DNA of 64,000 nucleotides from Morinoia aosen (taxonomy: Eukaryota > Arthropoda > Malacostraca > Amphipoda > Talitridae), in NCBI GenBank assembly GCA_030386875.1, contig CM059573.1:27817891-27881890 (forward strand), given 5' to 3'. Position numbers and translations under genes: made by a program. The notes under the pieces are model-generated. The model saw nothing but the letters and a program-made list of their open reading frames with translations, did no database searches and had not been told where the DNA came from. This document shows positions 21,531-32,694 of this stretch, one piece after another (position 1 is the stretch's first letter; each line of letters begins with the position of its first letter).

Positions 21531-22411
21531 TAAACAAGGAACAATTCAGGTTAGTTCATGAAATGTAATTTTTATTGTTATTATTTCAATTTGTTACAGT
21601 TATACATATCGCCATTTATTATCCGTACCTTCTGTACAAACAGGTTTTATGACAGTTGGGACTTATTATAGTAATATTGCAAAAATTTACCAACACAAAC
21701 ATATTTTCGTTTTTTGAAATATTATCTGTTAGCTTTATCTTTTTAAATAGGTTGTAATATGTTCATACATTCCAGTGCAACTAATAATATCATGAAAGAT
21801 ATTATATGAATTTATTGAAAATTTTACACAGCCACGTTAAGTAGTATAGATTATACGAAGCGTTCGACACAATTTTGACAAGGCTATCGAATTTGTTTCT
21901 ATTTGGGATGATCATTATTTTTAATGAGGTAAATTCCCATTTTTTAGAGTTGCCTTATTCTTATGCACCAATATTGGACTGTTTGGAAAGAGAAAAATAC
22001 AATTAGTTAATTAACGTATGTATATTAACACTGTATTTAATACAGTATTGCTGATTAATGTGTTTTAAATATTTATATTATTGATATAACTATCTACCAT
22101 AGTTGGGCCCGATAATGAAATAATTTATCTCGATAACCGAAGAATCGATTTTGAAAACCCTTATTTTTTTATAACCGAGAATCGAAAAACCATATTTAAA
22201 AATGCATACGGTCTGGTCGGTGACTTTTTTTGCGTTCCCCGATTTTGTGAGAGTCCAGCGTAACGAGCCCGCACTAGCTGGCCTGAGTCAGTGAAGTCAA
22301 TAAGGATTCTGTTTGTACGAAATCATTACGCAATTCTGGCATCTTGCCAAGGAACACTTCCTTCTGTACAGAAGTATTGGCGGTAAGAATCTCGCACACC
22401 GCGTATGACTT

Positions 22412-22657
22412 CTATGTTTCTACTTCTACACTTCTCCAAACCTTCCAGCGGATGTTAACCTTCTCGCCATTTGCATTGACAACACCCATGAGTACGATGC
22501 TGAAGAAGTTTTTGTAGTTGAAGTAAAAGGATCCGGACTTGACTGGTTTTTTAATCGGAATGTGTTTACCGTCTATAGCACCTGAACAGTTAGGAAAATT
22601 CCTGGCCGACTTGAAGGCGTCACTCGTCATAATCCATTCTTCTGTAGATTTCGGCAT
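22412..22657 (-). pseudogene. Harbinger transposase, catalytic part
   Basis: The 81-codon frame contains NFPNCSGAIDGKHIPI, then SGSFYFNYKNFFSIVLMGVV, the conserved DDE_Tnp_4 block of Harbinger nucleases including the catalytic Asp of AIDGKH. It is cut after this block, so the third catalytic residue is not seen. It continues the gene fragments at 23274-23862. Confidence 0.8.
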
Positions 22658-23273
22658 CTGAAAAAGAAATTAAGGGTTGTTAATAAAACTGACTCATTGT
22701 GATCTCACTACCGAAGGGCGTGTCAGCAAATGAAACTAAATTTTAATGATTTTTTCGATAGATATTATCGGCGTGTAGGTTTATCGTGAGTATGCACTTA
22801 ATTGTTTTCACCCACGCCGACGGTGGTCGTGGCATTGATAATGTTTTTGTCGTCTCTGTCTGTTTGCGGCATAACTCAAAAAATATTGATCCAATCAAGT
22901 TCAAACTTTACACAGTGGTAGGCCTTGGGAAGTTCTGTAAATGTGTGGAAATTGAGGTCCAGGGGTCGAAGGTAAAGTTCACAGAAAGACAAAGTGTTGA
23001 ACAACGTAATATGATAGTGTGGCTTTGGGGCGTGGATCTGTAATAGCAAGAGTATTTTTTTTCTAATTTGATTTTTTTAATTTCATTATGTTCCAGGATA
23101 GAGATGACTCAGGAGACGGTACTAAAGAAAGAGAAAGAGAAAACTGTGTTGGGTCATTTCCCACAATTACATGTCCACTGCCTAGGCCGACGAAGCCGTC
23201 GTCCTCTAGTCAGTCCGTATCTCTCGGCAGAAAACGCAAGCGAGTCCCGGAAGCCGAGAAAGCGGAACTCCTG

Positions 23274-23862
23274 TCATTGGCAAAAGCACGGCTTACTGAG
23301 CCGGACGACCGGTACCTGAGCCAAGCCAAGACATGGGCGCATGAACCGAAATGTATGGATGCCAGTCAAGAGCTGTATTAAACACCTCACTTTTATAGTC
23401 TGCTGACGCTTCAGACAAATGATGATGGCCTCGCAGGTTTCAATAACCAACTTTCCAAACGCTTGCGGAGATCTTGCTGTCAGAAATTTCGAGTCTTCAT
23501 AAGAATTTCCAGACGCCAGGTACCTGAGTGTGATGGACAAGCGTTCACTTGGTGGTATGGACGGATGCATGGAAGTGTCTTCTTTCCTTATCAATGGCTC
23601 GACAAGGCCGAGTAATTATTCATCGAACGATGGCGCATCCATTCGAAGGAAGTTACGGAAGTCCTTTGGTTCGTTAAAACGTAATTCTTGGAGGAGGTTG
23701 ACGTGTCCGTCGGTTTCGCGTTTTAAATACCAGTCTTTTGACCATTTCCGACGTTTAGCAGGAGGTTTATCAGAATTCAATACGAACACTAGGGCTATGG
23801 CCACTGATGCATCCAGGTCGAAGATTTTGACGAGACTGAATTTTGATCGAAAAAACGCCTAA
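23274..23862 (-). pseudogene. Harbinger transposase, N-terminal part
   Basis: Two minus-strand pieces in different frames read as the N-terminus: WSKDWYLKRE with FRNFLRMDAPSFDE (about 23616-23804), then SIPPSERLSITLRYLASGNS with FLTARSPQAFGKLVIETCEA (about 23390-23580). These are standard Harbinger nuclease blocks in the right order. The frameshift between them and the roughly 620-bp gap to the catalytic part make the gene non-functional. Confidence 0.75.
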
Positions 23863-23960
23863 ACGTGTGTGGGCAATCAAGCATCAAAATTTTGAATCAA
23901 AATTACGCGTCAAAATTTGGATGCAAAATTTTGACGCTTTTTTTGAACGTGTATGGGCCC

Positions 23961-25083
23961 CTTTAAGCGATACCAATCTATCACCATGTTTTTTTCATGT
24001 CATGTACCGATGACTGCATGTTATTATTAGGAATACCGAAAGAGTGCGGAGCCTATTTTTTTTATTCGTAGACTGTAGCTTGATTTTTCTAAAATTTCTG
24101 TCGGAAAATTTTAACCTAGCCCAATCTTTGCGTTTCTTAGTCTTTATTATTTTTTATTAATTATTTCTTAGACTACATTGAGCAATAGAGTCGTCAGTTT
24201 TGATGTAACAGGTGAAACATTTCATTTTTTTCCAAAAAACAAATGAAAGTCATGTCGATTACGTTCGCGAAACGCTATACGACCAGTTAGCACTGAACTT
24301 TTAATCAGATATAAGTTGAAATTTCGGTAAATAAAATTAGTGCATTGCATGGCTCACTGTTTCAAAAGAGATATAGTGTTATCCCAGTGAGTGTTGCACT
24401 GTCATGTATCCCATAACATAAATATATAAATGAAAATAAGCGCAAACTAAGATCTCAAAAAGTCACCTCTTTCGTCGCATAATGAACAAGCTCTAAAACT
24501 TATTTTTGTGTGTATGTTTGTTTACTTATTTTAGATGAGCATGTTATGTTCTGTTCTTCATAATTTAATTTTGGTTTACTTTTTCTCACTGCTTGAAAAT
24601 CATTAAGGACGAGATTTTAGCCTGTTTCTGAAGAGTATATATGATGTATTTCCTTCTTTCATTTTAACGTAAAACGAAGAATCTCAAAGGCATTCCCCAG
24701 TAGTATTTAAAGTATTTACGAGTATATGCTTTCAGTGATCTTGTCTTGGATGAAATATCCAAAAGAAAACATCCGCTCGCCTATTGGACTTTTGGGTTGT
24801 CATCAAATTGCGAGCTCGCATCACGGATTTTCAACGGAAATCGAAGAATAGTCGTTCTCTTCGGCTCATCAATCTCCGAAGTCACCGCAAACTGCACAGC
24901 GACAAAGATTGTAAGAATCGGGCATGACTAAGTGTAACACGGGAAATATTCGACTACTTGGTTAATTTAAAATGGAATCTGTCTGCTGCAACAGATCTAT
25001 CATTGAGGCAGTACAGATTTATCACAGAATCAGTTAAGCCTTGCATTTGACTAGGATGTCTGCATGAACAGATAAATTGGGAC
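23961..25083. other. No recognisable gene
   Basis: AT-rich DNA. A 61-codon frame at 24746-24931 is unrecognised. No repeat or RNA gene seen. Confidence 0.4.
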
Positions 25084-25195
25084 TGCATTACACGAGATGA
25101 CAATCGTGTACACTGACGAGCAAGGATGGTGTAGGGCTTAGCTCGTATGCTTGAAAGCCTGGCATGTACACGTGAGATATTGTGGAATAAATGGA
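25084..25195 (+). repeat. Left arm of an inverted repeat (partner 26160-26265)
   Basis: This stretch, including GTAGGGCTTAGCTCG and CACGTGAGATATTG, is the diverged reverse complement of 26160-26265. The 0.96 kb between the arms has no recognised coding content. The pair may be the ends of one nonautonomous element. Confidence 0.6.
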
Positions 25196-25283
25196 TAGGT
25201 AGGAGTGACTTACACAACATTGGGATACATTAAGTATGTGTGAGTTAATTCAGAAACTGAATTGGCTGCTTCTAAGCATAGCA

Positions 25284-25400
25284 GCTGTAAGGCAACTGAG
25301 CTTTGAGGCGCCTGCGCTTATCCGCAAAGCTAGCAGCCTGCGTTTTGCGACCGCGCTGTGATGTTCTCCTAGGATAATTTTAGGTTTGTGATGTTTTAGT
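25284..25400 (+). repeat. Interspersed repeat, inverted relative to 32700-32800
   Basis: GCGCCTGCGCTTATCCGC, AGCTAGC, GACCGCGCTGT and GTTCTCCTAGGA occur in this order here and, reverse-complemented, at 32700-32800. Two copies of an otherwise unidentified repeat. Confidence 0.6.
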
Positions 25401-26336
25401 GTAACTGTGTGTTAAAATATGGTTGCCGCTTTGATTGTCATGTCGCTCAATGGCAAGAAAAATGTCATAACTCAAAATTTTGGACAATTGACTTCTCCAT
25501 ACTGCTAAATTAGTTATGTCATTCTACGTATTTTGGAAAAAATCGTCATAACTATACCTTCAAATTGACCGAGATGAAGGGTTCCTTTTTCGATCAAAAC
25601 TAATTCCGTAAAAGCAGTTTTCAAATTAGAATCCCTTCTCCCGATAAATCAAGAATTTCGACTTGGGACGCTGTTCCCAATGTGCTCCTACTTAGCAATT
25701 TTGTGTCATGCACAATTATTTGATTGTTTGATAGCGGTTCACGATCGTTTCCTGACACATTTAGTAATGTTGCCGGAAATTGGCTCAGGACCTACAGCAA
25801 ACCCAGCTAGTGTTGCCTTCTGGTGCTCCCTTCAGCAAGTATGCTGCATTGGAGTACTGGAATTTTGGTTTTAATTTCTTATACGTGAGCTAAGCTATTT
25901 AAGTTGTACCAGTCGGTAGTTTTAGAAGTCTGGAGCTGAAGTGAGTAGCATTTGCGTTGCACATTACTTTCCCCTGAGAACCAGTCGTTTTCTACTCAGT
26001 AATCTAGACCTGAATGTGCCTCTGAATAAATTTTTGTAAGTTGTGGATGCCAAGGCCAGCACTAATAATTGTGTACTTGTTAATCAGTGCACAATTCAGC
26101 GAAATTTACAACTTATTTTGAGTTCTAAGTGAGTGAGTCACTCTATAATCTGCCAGCTTGTGTTTTATTCCGCAATATCTCACGTGTATATACCAGCCTT
26201 TCAAGGATGCGAGCTAAGCCCTACAACATCCTTGTCTATAAGCGTACACGATTTTCATCTTGTCAACTTAAAGATAGAACTTCTCGAGAGAACTTATAGA
26301 TAGAACTTATCAACTTATAGAAGAAATACCAGCACT
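25401..26336. other. No recognisable gene; holds right arm of the inverted repeat
   Basis: Mostly featureless. The right arm of the inverted repeat lies at 26160-26265. A 64-codon frame at 25680-25874 is unrecognised. Confidence 0.4.
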
Positions 26337-27499
26337 CAAGGCGCTCTGCTCAATATCACTGAAAAAATATACAGTGACATGTATCAAAATAATGTAACAC
26401 TCTAGCTGCTACTTGATCTCTCTAAGGCGTTCGATAGCGTCGAACATGGTAGACTTCTACTTAAAATACTGAACTTGGGAATAGACACGCAATGGTTGAA
26501 AGTTACTTGTCAAATCGATCTCATGAAGTCCGCTTAGAAAACAAATTGTCCCAATTCATTCAAAATAATTTTGGTGTCCCCAAGGATCCATTCTTGGTCC
26601 GCTACTGTTTTCTATTTTCATTAATGATTTCCCTCCAATGCCTCCTAACACACGGATCTCAATGTATGCAGATGATGTTCAAATTGCAATAAAAAGTTCT
26701 GTACCGGAAATACCACAGACGCAAATTAAGGCCGAAACTTTACTGACTAGCCTGAAATCATGGTACGACCGAAATGGTCTCAAATTAAATGCTAATAAAA
26801 CACAATGCATTATTTTTGGATCCAAAGATGCAATTAATAAACTTCAGATCTTACTCTTGCAGTTGGAAATAAAATTAAAGCATCAGAAAAAGTTAAAAAC
26901 CTAGGTATATGGTTCGATAGAATCATGTCCTTAAAATCTCATGTTGGGAATACTTGCAACAAAATTTACGTAACTTTAATGTTTTTTAATCGCATAAAGA
27001 GTGTGCTAGACGAAAAATCCAGATTATTAGCTATTCAATCCCTGGTGTTATCGCGCATTGACTACTGCAACCTAGTATGGGGAGACTTCCCGCAATCCCT
27101 TCAAAGGGACTTACAAAAGGGGATGAACTTTGCAGCCAAGGTGGTATGCAAAGGTAATTTCAGAAGAAGTGATCAATTAACCCTCTCCTTAATAAACTCG
27201 GCTGGATTCCTATCCACGAAAGGCTCCTCATGCAGAGGGCCCAATACGTATTCTCTTCGTTATATCTTCATCAGAGCAATGCTGAGATAGTGCGTTTCCA
27301 TCCACCCACTGTAACCAACCAAAAGCCGAACAGAAACAATAATGTCTTAGTCAACTTTCGTTCATCTCACTTAGGGCAGAAAGCTCTGTCCATATCAGGC
27401 GCCCTACTGTGGAACAAACTTCCCCTGAGAATTAAAATCCCTCAAAGACCGAGAGAATTTAAAGCCAAAATAACTCGTCATCTTGTGTCTCAAAAATAA
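26337..27499 (+). pseudogene. LINE reverse transcriptase relic (CR1/Jockey-like)
   Basis: Blocks in order: LLLDLSKAFDSVEH (first catalytic Asp, about 26408-26450), a SYLSNRSHEVRLEN-type block, GVP with a frameshift, SMYADDVQIAI (active site YADD, about 26660-26690), NGLKLNANKTQCIIFGS, KVKNLGIWFDRIMS, LLAIQSLVLSRIDYCNLVWG, and at the end GALLWNKLPLRIK with a normal stop near 27499. It is the C-terminal half of a non-LTR ORF2. At least four frameshifts and one stop break it. Less decayed than the copy at 7044-8340. No endonuclease adjoins it. Confidence 0.85.
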
Positions 27500-28684
27500 T
27501 TCTTAGTTACAGAACATATACTGAATAAGTATTGACGAATCTCATTTGCCTGGTATCTCCATTGCTGAACAATCTCCCTCGCTCATTGTTTTATAATTCA
27601 AGACATCACACAACAGTTTGACGTATGCGTAGGTATTATGATTTGATCGCCTTTACGCTGCCATTTGCAAACATGCTTACTTGTATATGTGCATACGTAT
27701 GTGAGTGTATGTGCGCATATGGGTGTGCATATGTGCACGCATGTGTGCACTGGATTAGATAAACCAGCCGAAAGATACATTGTATGTCTTTCCTCTCCGT
27801 TTTTGCGCATGCATCAAACTAGACCGTCATATAACCTGTGTGTGTGAGTGTGTGTATCAATTACAGACATTCTGCACCATATTACAAAGATAATGTAATT
27901 TTTTTCTAATATGAAACCCTTTTAGGGCATTCATGTCTTCTTTCTTATTTCACGTCCAAAAATGCTCTAGTTAAAGCTAGTGTAGTGCATATTATCATAC
28001 CATCTCTTACGCTCTAGAGTATATTACAACAACCTCACCTAGGATTTTCTGTACTTAGGAACCGTTGTAGAACAATCGTTTTCATGTTTCTGACTCAAGT
28101 AGACTGATTTGTGCCACTATTTTTAGTACGGAAATTTCATAAAATTCATACCGTAATAAAAGATATTTTTTTCGAGTCTCTTGATTGGAATGCTAGTTCA
28201 TACTGAATAGTTTACGCTGATATTTGCGCACATGCTTACCTGTATATTTGTGTACGTGTGCACGCTATTCGTGCGTAGATGGGTGAATGTGTCACTACTT
28301 AATACTTCATTTCGCTTCATCATAGTTAAGCATTTATAAAAATATATGTACATGTATGTTGCGCGATCACCCACGTATGATAAATAAGACGCTTATCAAC
28401 TAATGGTCTTTTCAATACAATATTTAATTTAAACATCGGTACAATATTTCATTAGAAATTGTAAGCAGCAACACATACTGAAAAGTTGTCACGAACTTCC
28501 TTTGTTCATTATCCTATGTTTCACTACCCTATATTTCAGAACATTGCACAGCATTTTTATAGAATGCGTATGTATTGTAATTGCCTCGATGCATAGAAAT
28601 GTTTTTGTGTGTGCTTACGAGTTAGGTGTAAGTATGTGCGTATAGGTATGCATGCACATGTGTACGTGTATATATTTACATCTA
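27500..28684. repeat. Diverged direct repeat with alternating purine-pyrimidine tracts
   Basis: Blocks around 27519-27760 recur in order around 28475-28680 (the TACTGAATAAGTATTGACGAA / TACTGAAAAGTTGTCACGAA type, then TTCA-ACATC-CACA-CAG). Each ends in GTATGTGCGCATATG-like alternating purine-pyrimidine DNA (27671-27750, 28610-28675). A third such tract is at 28230-28280. Noncoding; alternating tracts of this type can adopt Z-DNA. Confidence 0.45.
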
Positions 28685-30163
28685 TATCAATAGCTCAAAG
28701 TCATATCACCCCCAGAAACAATTACTGAGTCTGGTAAAGAGGGCTCTCCGTCCACGCATAGGTTTTTTTCAAACGAAATAAATGTACAGGGATTTCATGG
28801 GAATCGAACTCGTGACTTATAAGTTACCGCGCCAACACGCTACCGACTGCGCTATCAATCACCCTAAAATGTGATCGAGGCGCAACGAAAGCAATGCATG
28901 GCACGGCGAAAGCGGGCTCTTCCGTCCACGCATATAATTCCCTTATGTATCAATAGCTCAAAGTCATATCACTCCCAGAAACAATTACTGAGTCTGGTAA
29001 AGCGGGCTCTCCGTCCACGCATAGGTTTTTTTCAAACGAAATAAATGTACAGGGAGTTCATGGGAATCGAACTCGTGACTTATAAGTTACCGCGCCAACA
29101 CGCTACCGACTGCGCTATCAATCACCCTAAAAGGTGATCGAGGCGCAACGAAAGCAATGCATGGCACGGCGAAAGCGGGCTCTTCCGTCCACGCATATAA
29201 TTCCCTTATGTATCAATAGCTCAAAGTCATATCACCCCCAGAAACAATTACTGAGTCTGGTAAAGCGGGCTCTCCGTCCACGCATAGGTTTTTTTCAAAC
29301 GAAATAAATGTACAGGGAGTTCATGGGAATCGAACTCGTGACTTATAAGTTACCGCGCCAACACGCTACCGACTGCGCTATCAATCACCCTAATAGGTGA
29401 TCGAGGCGCAACGAAAGCAATGCATGGCACGGCGAAAGCGGGCTCTTCCGTCCACGCATATAATTCCCTTATGTATCAATAGCTCAAAGTCATATCACCC
29501 CCAGAAACAATTACTGAGTCTGGTAAAGCGGGCTCTCCGTCCACGCATAGGTTTTTTTCCAACGAAATAAATGTACAGGGAGTTCATGGGAATCGAACTC
29601 GTGACTTATAAGTTACCGCGCCAACACGCTACCGACTGCGCTATCAATCACCCTAAAAGGTGATCGAGGCGCAACGAAAGCAATGCATGGCACGGCGAAA
29701 GCGGGCTCTTCCGTCCACGCATATAATTCCCTTATGTATCAATAGCTCAAAGTCATATCACCCCCAGAAACAATTACTGAGTCTGGTAAAGCGGGCTCTC
29801 CGTCCACGCATAGGTTTTTTTCAAACGAAATAAATGTACAGGGAGTTCATGGGAATCGAACTCGTGACTTATAAGTTACCGCGCCAACACGCTACCGACT
29901 GCGCTATCAATCACCCTAAAAGGTGATCGAGGCGCAACGAAAGCAATGCATGGCACGGCGAAAGCGGGCTCTTCCGTCCACGCATATAATTCCCTTATGT
30001 ATCAATAGCTCAAAGTCATATCATCCCCAGAAACAATTACTGAGTCTGGTAAAGCGGGCTCTCCGTCCAGGCATAGGTTTTTTTCCAACGAAATAAATGT
30101 ACAGGGAGTTCATGGGAATCGAACTCGTGACTTATAAGTTACCGCGCCAACACGCTACCGACT
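28685..30163 (-). repeat. 263-bp tandem array, five full and one partial unit, each with a tRNA-like sequence
   Basis: Units start at 28685, 28948, 29211, 29474, 29737 and 30000, exactly 263 bp apart and almost identical. The last is cut at unit position 164 by a Tc1 fragment. In each unit the minus strand carries TAGCGCAGTCGG (A box) and GAGTTCGATTCCC (B box) at tRNA spacing. Direct repeats GCGGGCTCTCCGTCCACGCA and GCGGGCTCTTCCGTCCACGC flank this core (28739-28760 and 28912-28933 in unit 1). The unit looks like a tRNA-derived SINE with its target-site duplication, later amplified in tandem. Confidence 0.92.
28788..28864 (-). ncRNA. tRNA-like (pol III promoter) sequence, first of six
   Basis: Read on the minus strand, the D-arm pairs well (GCGC with GCGT around AGTCGGTA) and the interval from U8 to U54 is exactly canonical. 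The anticodon arm does not form a proper five-pair stem with a U33-containing loop, the T-stem is mispaired, and the acceptor is only partly complementary. It is therefore a tRNA-derived sequence with intact-looking A and B boxes, not a functional tRNA. Copies follow every 263 bp (29051, 29314, 29577, 29840, and truncated at 30103). Confidence 0.6.
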
Positions 30164-30585
<422 letters not shown>

Positions 30586-30880
30586 TACAATTGAGGGGAA
30601 GATGAATTCTGCTGACTAAATTTCTATTTTCGAACGAAAACCTAAAAGTATCAGCTAATAGTTCGGGATTATAGCTTATACTTTCAACAAGGCGGTGGGT
30701 ATTTCAACCAGACAATTACCCAAAGCACACGGCCAAGTCTACAACTAACTGGTTCCAAATAAATAAGATAAATGTGTTGCCATGGCCTTCGAAGAGTCCT
30801 GATCTAAAGCCCATTGAAAACTTGTGTCAGGAATTAAAAGTCAACATCAACAAGAGAGCAAAAAAAATCTAAAGCAAAGT
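30586..30880 (+). pseudogene. Tc1-type transposase fragment (plus copy, head-to-head)
   Basis: The plus strand resumes in the middle of the same protein: IEGKMNS, then [16 protein letters not shown] sequence with the second catalytic Asp block, then [15 protein letters not shown] with the third-residue region, in shifted frames. It overlaps in content with the minus copy (both contain the GGCGGTGGGTATTTCAAC segment) but runs the opposite way. Confidence 0.75.
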
Positions 30881-30897
30881 TACACTATAACAGTCTA

Positions 30898-32694
30898 GGG
30901 TGTCCCAAGAAACCGAAGTGAATGGGATACACTCCAGCACTTGTTGCCTGTCGTGACAAATTTAAACAGGAAAATTTCAGCTTCCTATCTAGTCTTTTAC
31001 TGGTCGTGCATTTCATTCATTTTTCTGCTGGGTGTCAGGTTGTATACAGCGGTCACTGGCAAAGCGTGCAGCGGTCAATGTTGTAAGGGCATTAGGTGAG
31101 CTCTATTTCACAATGGCAAATATTTTTGCTATTGTATTTTCTTAGCTTACTGTTTCTATGCACCTTGTGCGATGTGCATAGATTCTGCGTTCCCTCAAAT
31201 CCATTTTAAATGGTGCCTTCATCCTTCCTCTCTTTGACCATCTTTGTCGTGGGAAAGGGAGGCTTAAACTTTTGTAGATAAAAATAATACTTCCCTAGGC
31301 TAAACTGAGCTCACGTATCGTAGATACTTGCGAATCAGACTTCTGTCGCGATTTTCAAATTTTCGTTAGTTTGTTTGATCTTTGCTTTTTCACCGGACTT
31401 ATTGCGGAAATTTAACTTTCACTCATCTTATGGCGCCTTATGGGGTGAGTAGAGGTGTGAGTGGTGCCTAATGGTGCCATTTACCCCTCTACACCAAGGC
31501 GCAATGCATCTCTCACCCCTCTACAGCAAGGCGCAGTGCATCGCTCACCCCTCTACAGCAAGGCGCAGTGCACCGCTCACCCCTCTACAGCAAGGCACCA
31601 CTCACCCCTCTACAGCATGGCACCACTCACTCCTCTACAGTATGGCACCACTCAACACTCTAGAGCAAGGCACCACTCAACCCTCGACAGCATGGCACCA
31701 CTCACTCCTCTACAGCATGGCACCACTCACCCCTCTACAGCAAGGCACCACTAAACCCTCTACAGCATGGCACCACTCACCCCTCTACAGTATAGCACCC
31801 CTCACCACTCTACAGCGAGGCAACACTCAACCCTCTACAGTATGGCACCACTCACCCCTCTACAGCATGGCACCACTCACCCCTCTACAGCAAGGCACCA
31901 ATCAACCCTCTACAGCATGGCACCACTCACCCCTTTACAGTATGGCACCACTCACCACTCTACAGCAAGGCACCACTCAACCCTTTTCAGCAAGGTACCA
32001 CTCAACCCTCTTCAGCAAGGCACCACTCACCTCTCTACAGCCAGGCACCACTCACCCCTCTACAGCATAAAACAACTCATCACTCTACAGGAAGGCACCT
32101 CTCACCTCTCTACAGCAAGGCACCACTCACTCCTCTACAGCAAGGCACCACTCATCCCCCTACAGTCTACACCAAGGCACCACTCACCCCTCTACACCAA
32201 GGCACCATTCACTCCAAATACCTCTCACCCCTCTACAGCAAATACACTTTGTTTTCTGCAGGAAATCAGAAGACGATGCATCAGTTACATTGCTGATAAA
32301 AATTTAGTCGTCCTGAGACGTAATTGTTGATAAGGTAAAATATCTTATCTTATGATGATTATATTATTAATATATTGTAAAGGGAAATTTGAAAGGAGTT
32401 CATTTCCTTCCAATGGTATTCCATAATAACATCAATAAATATCAAATTTCTGCAGCTATTAGTTGTCGGTCTATATGCAATAGAAGAAAAAGTCAGAATT
32501 TTATTATTTGATGGAAATTCAGGCCGAATCTCACAGGAGCTATAAAAAACGTTCGTTTTGCGCGATCATTAAATATTGCTCAATGATCATGAAAATTTGG
32601 TGGAATCATTTTCATTTGACAAGTAACCAGAGCAGTCTGTGCTGGATTTGATATTTTTACCTTGAATTTCTACCTATATGCGCTTGGGACACCC
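30898..32694. mobile_element. Candidate TA-flanked element with 12-bp perfect TIRs
   Basis: GGGTGTCCCAAG at 30898-30909 is the exact inverse of CTTGGGACACCC at 32683-32694, and both are bordered by TA as in Tc1/mariner insertions. No transposase is inside. Much of the interior is the 25-bp minisatellite. Left and right interiors are otherwise AT-rich. Two unrelated relics could explain it, but length and borders are as expected for one nonautonomous element. Confidence 0.5.
31474..32250 (+). repeat. 25-bp minisatellite, about 30 copies
   Basis: The unit CAAGGCACCACTCACCCCTC+TACAG is repeated with point variants (CATGG for CAAGG, AACCC for ACCCC). Because 25 is not a multiple of three and the unit lacks stops in all forward frames, long overlapping open frames arise in every frame with a 25-residue period. 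These are not evidence of coding. The last units degenerate near 32160-32250. Confidence 0.92.

Larger units (their letters stand above)
20936..23960. mobile_element. PIF/Harbinger-like element, degraded
   Basis: Both ends are packed with ATCAAAATTTTGATGC-like words and with CGTGTGTGGGC-like words (about 20967, 21070, 23868, 23947). Between them lie a MADF-domain gene relic (plus) and a Harbinger nuclease gene relic (minus), the usual two-gene content of PIF/Harbinger transposons. The right end CGTGTATGGGCCCC looks terminal; the left terminus could not be fixed. The middle (21540-22410) is AT-rich and noncoding. Confidence 0.65.

Noticed and set aside
28788..30163. Six tRNA genes
   Set aside because: A and B boxes and D-arm are good, but the anticodon arm and T-stem do not pair properly and no U33-containing anticodon loop forms. 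Reported as tRNA-derived repeats instead.
28685..30163. CRISPR array
   Set aside because: The repeats are 263 bp, contiguous and carry no variable spacers; the sequence is eukaryotic.
31461..32330. Three long overlapping plus-strand frames up to 199 codons
   Set aside because: All are readings of the same 25-bp minisatellite in different frames.
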